Positions 61,560 through 64,000 of a stretch of 64,000 nucleotides of DNA are shown here, piece by piece. Source of the DNA: Oikopleura dioica (Eukaryota; Chordata; Appendicularia; Copelata; Oikopleuridae); contig OU015568.1 in NCBI GenBank assembly GCA_907165135.1, positions 2,674,501 to 2,738,500 of the forward strand, given 5' to 3'. The notes beneath the pieces were generated by a model that saw only the letters and a list, made by a program, of their open reading frames with translations, ran no database searches and had not been told where the DNA came from. The position numbers were made by a program, and so were the translations under genes. Numbering within the stretch: position 1 is the stretch's first letter; each line of letters opens with the position of its first letter.

Positions 61560-63982
61560 CTAGACTTCGGTACCAGATGGTATCGAGGAGTTTGATGAGC
61601 TTGATCCTTCTGAAATTAATACATAAGCTCATTTAATATTTGAAGAGGGATATTACCATGTGGCCTGACAATTGGCTTGAAAGCATCAGAATTCGATCTG
61701 GCCTGGGCATAACCAGTTGTCGGATAATTTCCATCATTTCTTCTTCGGAAGACAACGAGGACAAAGATCGCTAGATTTGAATTAATGCTCTTATTCTAGT
61801 TTCTCTTTCATACCAATAAACAAGATACCGCCAGCAGCCAGGATAATCATCCAGTTAAATTGCGCCTTTTGAGTCTCCATTTCTTCAAATGCTTCTTCTG
61901 ACATCAGACGAATTGGCATCATGTTGGTTCCTCGATCGAAGCCGATTCCGATGTCTTCGGGTGAGGCAGCTCGTCGAACAATTGAGTGTCGTCGGACTCG
62001 TTTAGTCGAAGATCGGACGGTGTAAATTGTGTGGAGGTACCATTCTGCCCCGACATTCACCTGAAAAAATAGAAATAATATCAATAGTTATTTCACTAAA
62101 AACCGAACTAACCTGAAAAAGCGGAGTAGAATCCATTCTGAAACCATCAGATCCTGGCTGCTCGGTCAATCCTTTAGCCGAAGGATCATCGACGGCCAAA
62201 ACAGCATTGAAGGGAACTGAGTTCAAGTTGTCATCTTCTGTGTCTGGCTGCTCTTTATCCTGAAAGCAGTTATTTAGACCACGATAACCAGATTTAATGA
62301 CGTACGATGACTTTGAATCGGTAAAGAAGGAGGTGAGAGTCAGCTAGACATCCATATTCGCTGTTTGCTGGGTTGTATTTGGGAATGTATCCTTCAGATC
62401 CGGAGCACAAGAAGACTTTTTCGATGTTGACGGTAAATCCTTCGCCAAGAGACTGGACGGGATCGACTTGGACTCGCCCATAAATTTGCGCACCTAAAAT
62501 ATCAATAAGCCGATTTCTAGAATAATCGATACATTACCTTCTGGGAAAGCAACATCAGAGCTCTCAGTGACTTGGATGGCCGAGTCGGCAGTCCAAAGAT
62601 CTTTCTTGGAGAGAAGCGAGAAAGTAGTGTTCAAGGAGAATTGTTCAGCAACTGGATCGGAGACTTGTTGGGCACGGAGAGGAAGGGCGAATTCGACTGG
62701 CTCCCTCGGATTGCCTAAAAAGACCATATTAGAAGGATTTTTTCGGGAAATATTTAATTTCAGAAATTTTCTTCCGTTGATTTCTTGTATCACTCTTTTT
62801 TACTCTTTCAACAAATGTGAACTGAATAGGCTCGGGAAGTAAAAATTTAACTTACACTTAGGAGGATCGGAATAAGTCTGATCATGCGAAACTGTGCAAG
62901 GAATCAGTGAAATCTTGTAGTCGCCAGAGTAATCCGTGATAGCATAGTTCGACACGAAGCTCCATTGCTGCTCGGGAGTACTGTAGGTCTTATCGGATCG
63001 AATGAGATTCAGAGTAAAGCTCAATTCAGGGTGCTGGACAGATGTAACCGTCGATTCAGCAGCGCTAGAAAAAAAGTGAGTATTTTGTTGGAGAAAGAGT
63101 CTATTAATAAGAGATCAAGGAGTAAGAATTGTGTGAGTGAGTGATTATTTAGCACCAATGTTATGGAAAATGAACTTACGTGTATCCTACATCAGGATCA
63201 TCCTCGCTAAAAATGAAATGATGAAATGATCATAATGAACGGTGAACTTGAGCTACTAAATGACAAAGAACAAGTGTGCTTCACACGTGAGTTTTCGACT
63301 TTTCTAGAATAATACCTTCCAGGATGTTCCAGGACAAACATTCCAGTGAATCGAGCTACAGTCTTGAATCGGACAACGAGTCGGCCATCAGGTCTGATTT
63401 TCATCGACGTTGGGTAGAAAGTGCCTAAAAGGATGAGAAAATGAGAATTAAGAACTGAACAAACCTGGTAGAGTCGACTCTGGAGGAGTGCCGATTCCGT
63501 CCGTCCACATTTTTGCGGTGTCATAAACGAAAGTCAATCGCAAATTTGTCTCGAGGTCGAAATGTCTCCATGGAATTCTCGTCGGCGAGTGGGAAATGTA
63601 CGAAACATACAGCGGCACCGACAGAGTAACATACGAATGAATCAAGTTCAAGACCTAACAACTATTATTCCTTGTCTATTTGAAAAAGAAAACCTGTCCA
63701 TCTGTTGTGATTTCGCCTCCACAAGCTTGCTGAAGCTCAGACATGTCGTACCATGACTCGAACTCCCAAATACATGCTTCGAGATTGAGGTTTTTATAGA
63801 ATTGAAGAGTTCGCTCAGATCGTAGGTTTCGATCGAACTGGTAAGGCATCAGGTCGTTGTCAGAGTAGATTTTGGGATTGGAGGTAGCATTTGTCAGGAA
63901 GCCAAAATTAGTACGCACTTCTCGCGGAAGAAGCAAATTTGAGCAACTAGAAATATTGTTCAGGGGAACGAAAAAGTGATTC
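61560..63982 (-). CDS. FRAS1/FREM2-like matrix protein, C-terminal part (5' end outside window)
   Basis: The first visible exon starts at 63982. [36 protein letters not shown] and [20 protein letters not shown] match the conserved region before the C-terminus of FREM2 and FRAS1, and [19 protein letters not shown] follows. Calx-beta-like sequence comes next ([18 protein letters not shown]). [10 protein letters not shown] is a possible proprotein cleavage site. A membrane segment spans an intron: [13 protein letters not shown] joins [12 protein letters not shown]. The cytosolic tail has [17 protein letters not shown] and ends SGTEV, a class I PDZ-binding motif as used by this family with GRIP1. 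These proteins anchor epithelia to basement membrane. TAG at 61560-61562 ends the gene. All visible introns are GT-AG. Confidence 0.85.
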
Positions 63983-64000
63983 ACTAAGGAAGGCTAGCAT

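Noticed and set aside
1..64000. CRISPR arrays, bacterial operons or ribosome binding sites
   Set aside because: The window is eukaryotic with spliced genes; the repeats seen are MITE-like, tandem or tRNA-like and lack CRISPR spacing.

Overview
This is animal nuclear DNA, most likely from an appendicularian tunicate close to Oikopleura dioica. The base composition is AT-rich. About 30 intron-containing genes are packed into 64 kb, most introns are 35-70 bp, and neighbouring genes often end within tens of bases of each other. The products are metazoan: calpain, BK-channel beta subunit, Cys-loop receptor, FRAS1/FREM2-like protein, olfactomedin and C-type lectins. A clear set of introns starts with GA, GG, AA or GC instead of GT, a trait known from larvaceans. 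The species call is inference; no sequence search could be run. Exon boundaries were read by eye from frame, phase and splice sites.

Layout. 0.8-6.4 kb: an ankyrin-like gene, a coiled-coil RING gene, a rhodanese, a secreted kelch-like protein and the first of four phospholipase A2-like (PLA2-like) genes. 6.4-10.5 kb: sparse, with a mini-mucin gene and an inverted-repeat element. 10.5-16.9 kb: the second PLA2-like gene, a calpain with Ser in place of the catalytic Cys, a Cys-rich secreted protein and a carbohydrate sulfotransferase. 16.9-22.8 kb: two tandem paralogs with Cys-rich repeats and a PAN-like C-terminus; one also carries a C-type lectin domain. 23-27 kb: sparse, with one probable small membrane protein, decayed coding sequence, a tandem repeat and a one-exon gene. 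27.8-42.7 kb: the third and fourth PLA2-like genes, an FLVCR-family transporter, a Ras-like GTPase, a collagen-like protein, a BK beta subunit, a second sulfotransferase, a small basic protein, an mARC-like MOSC protein, an EGF fragment and a small gene.

42.7-51.9 kb is repeat-rich. It holds one gene whose 1.8-kb intron contains TTAA-flanked MITE-like elements, further inverted-repeat elements and a tandem array with four tRNA-like units. 51.9-64 kb: a small secreted protein, a Cys-loop receptor, an olfactomedin protein with a tRNA-Ile gene in an intron, two tandem type II membrane EGF/C-type lectin genes, and the 3' end of a FRAS1/FREM2-like gene that runs off the right edge.

Many products are secreted or matrix-associated (PLA2-like, kelch-like, collagen-like, lectin/EGF, Cys-rich with Ser-Gly sites), and two sulfotransferases could modify such material. 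That would suit an animal that secretes a filter house, but the functional link is inference. The most interesting signal is a group of non-GT introns whose ends can pair as hairpins, clearest in the tandem EGF genes at 58.3-60.7 kb.
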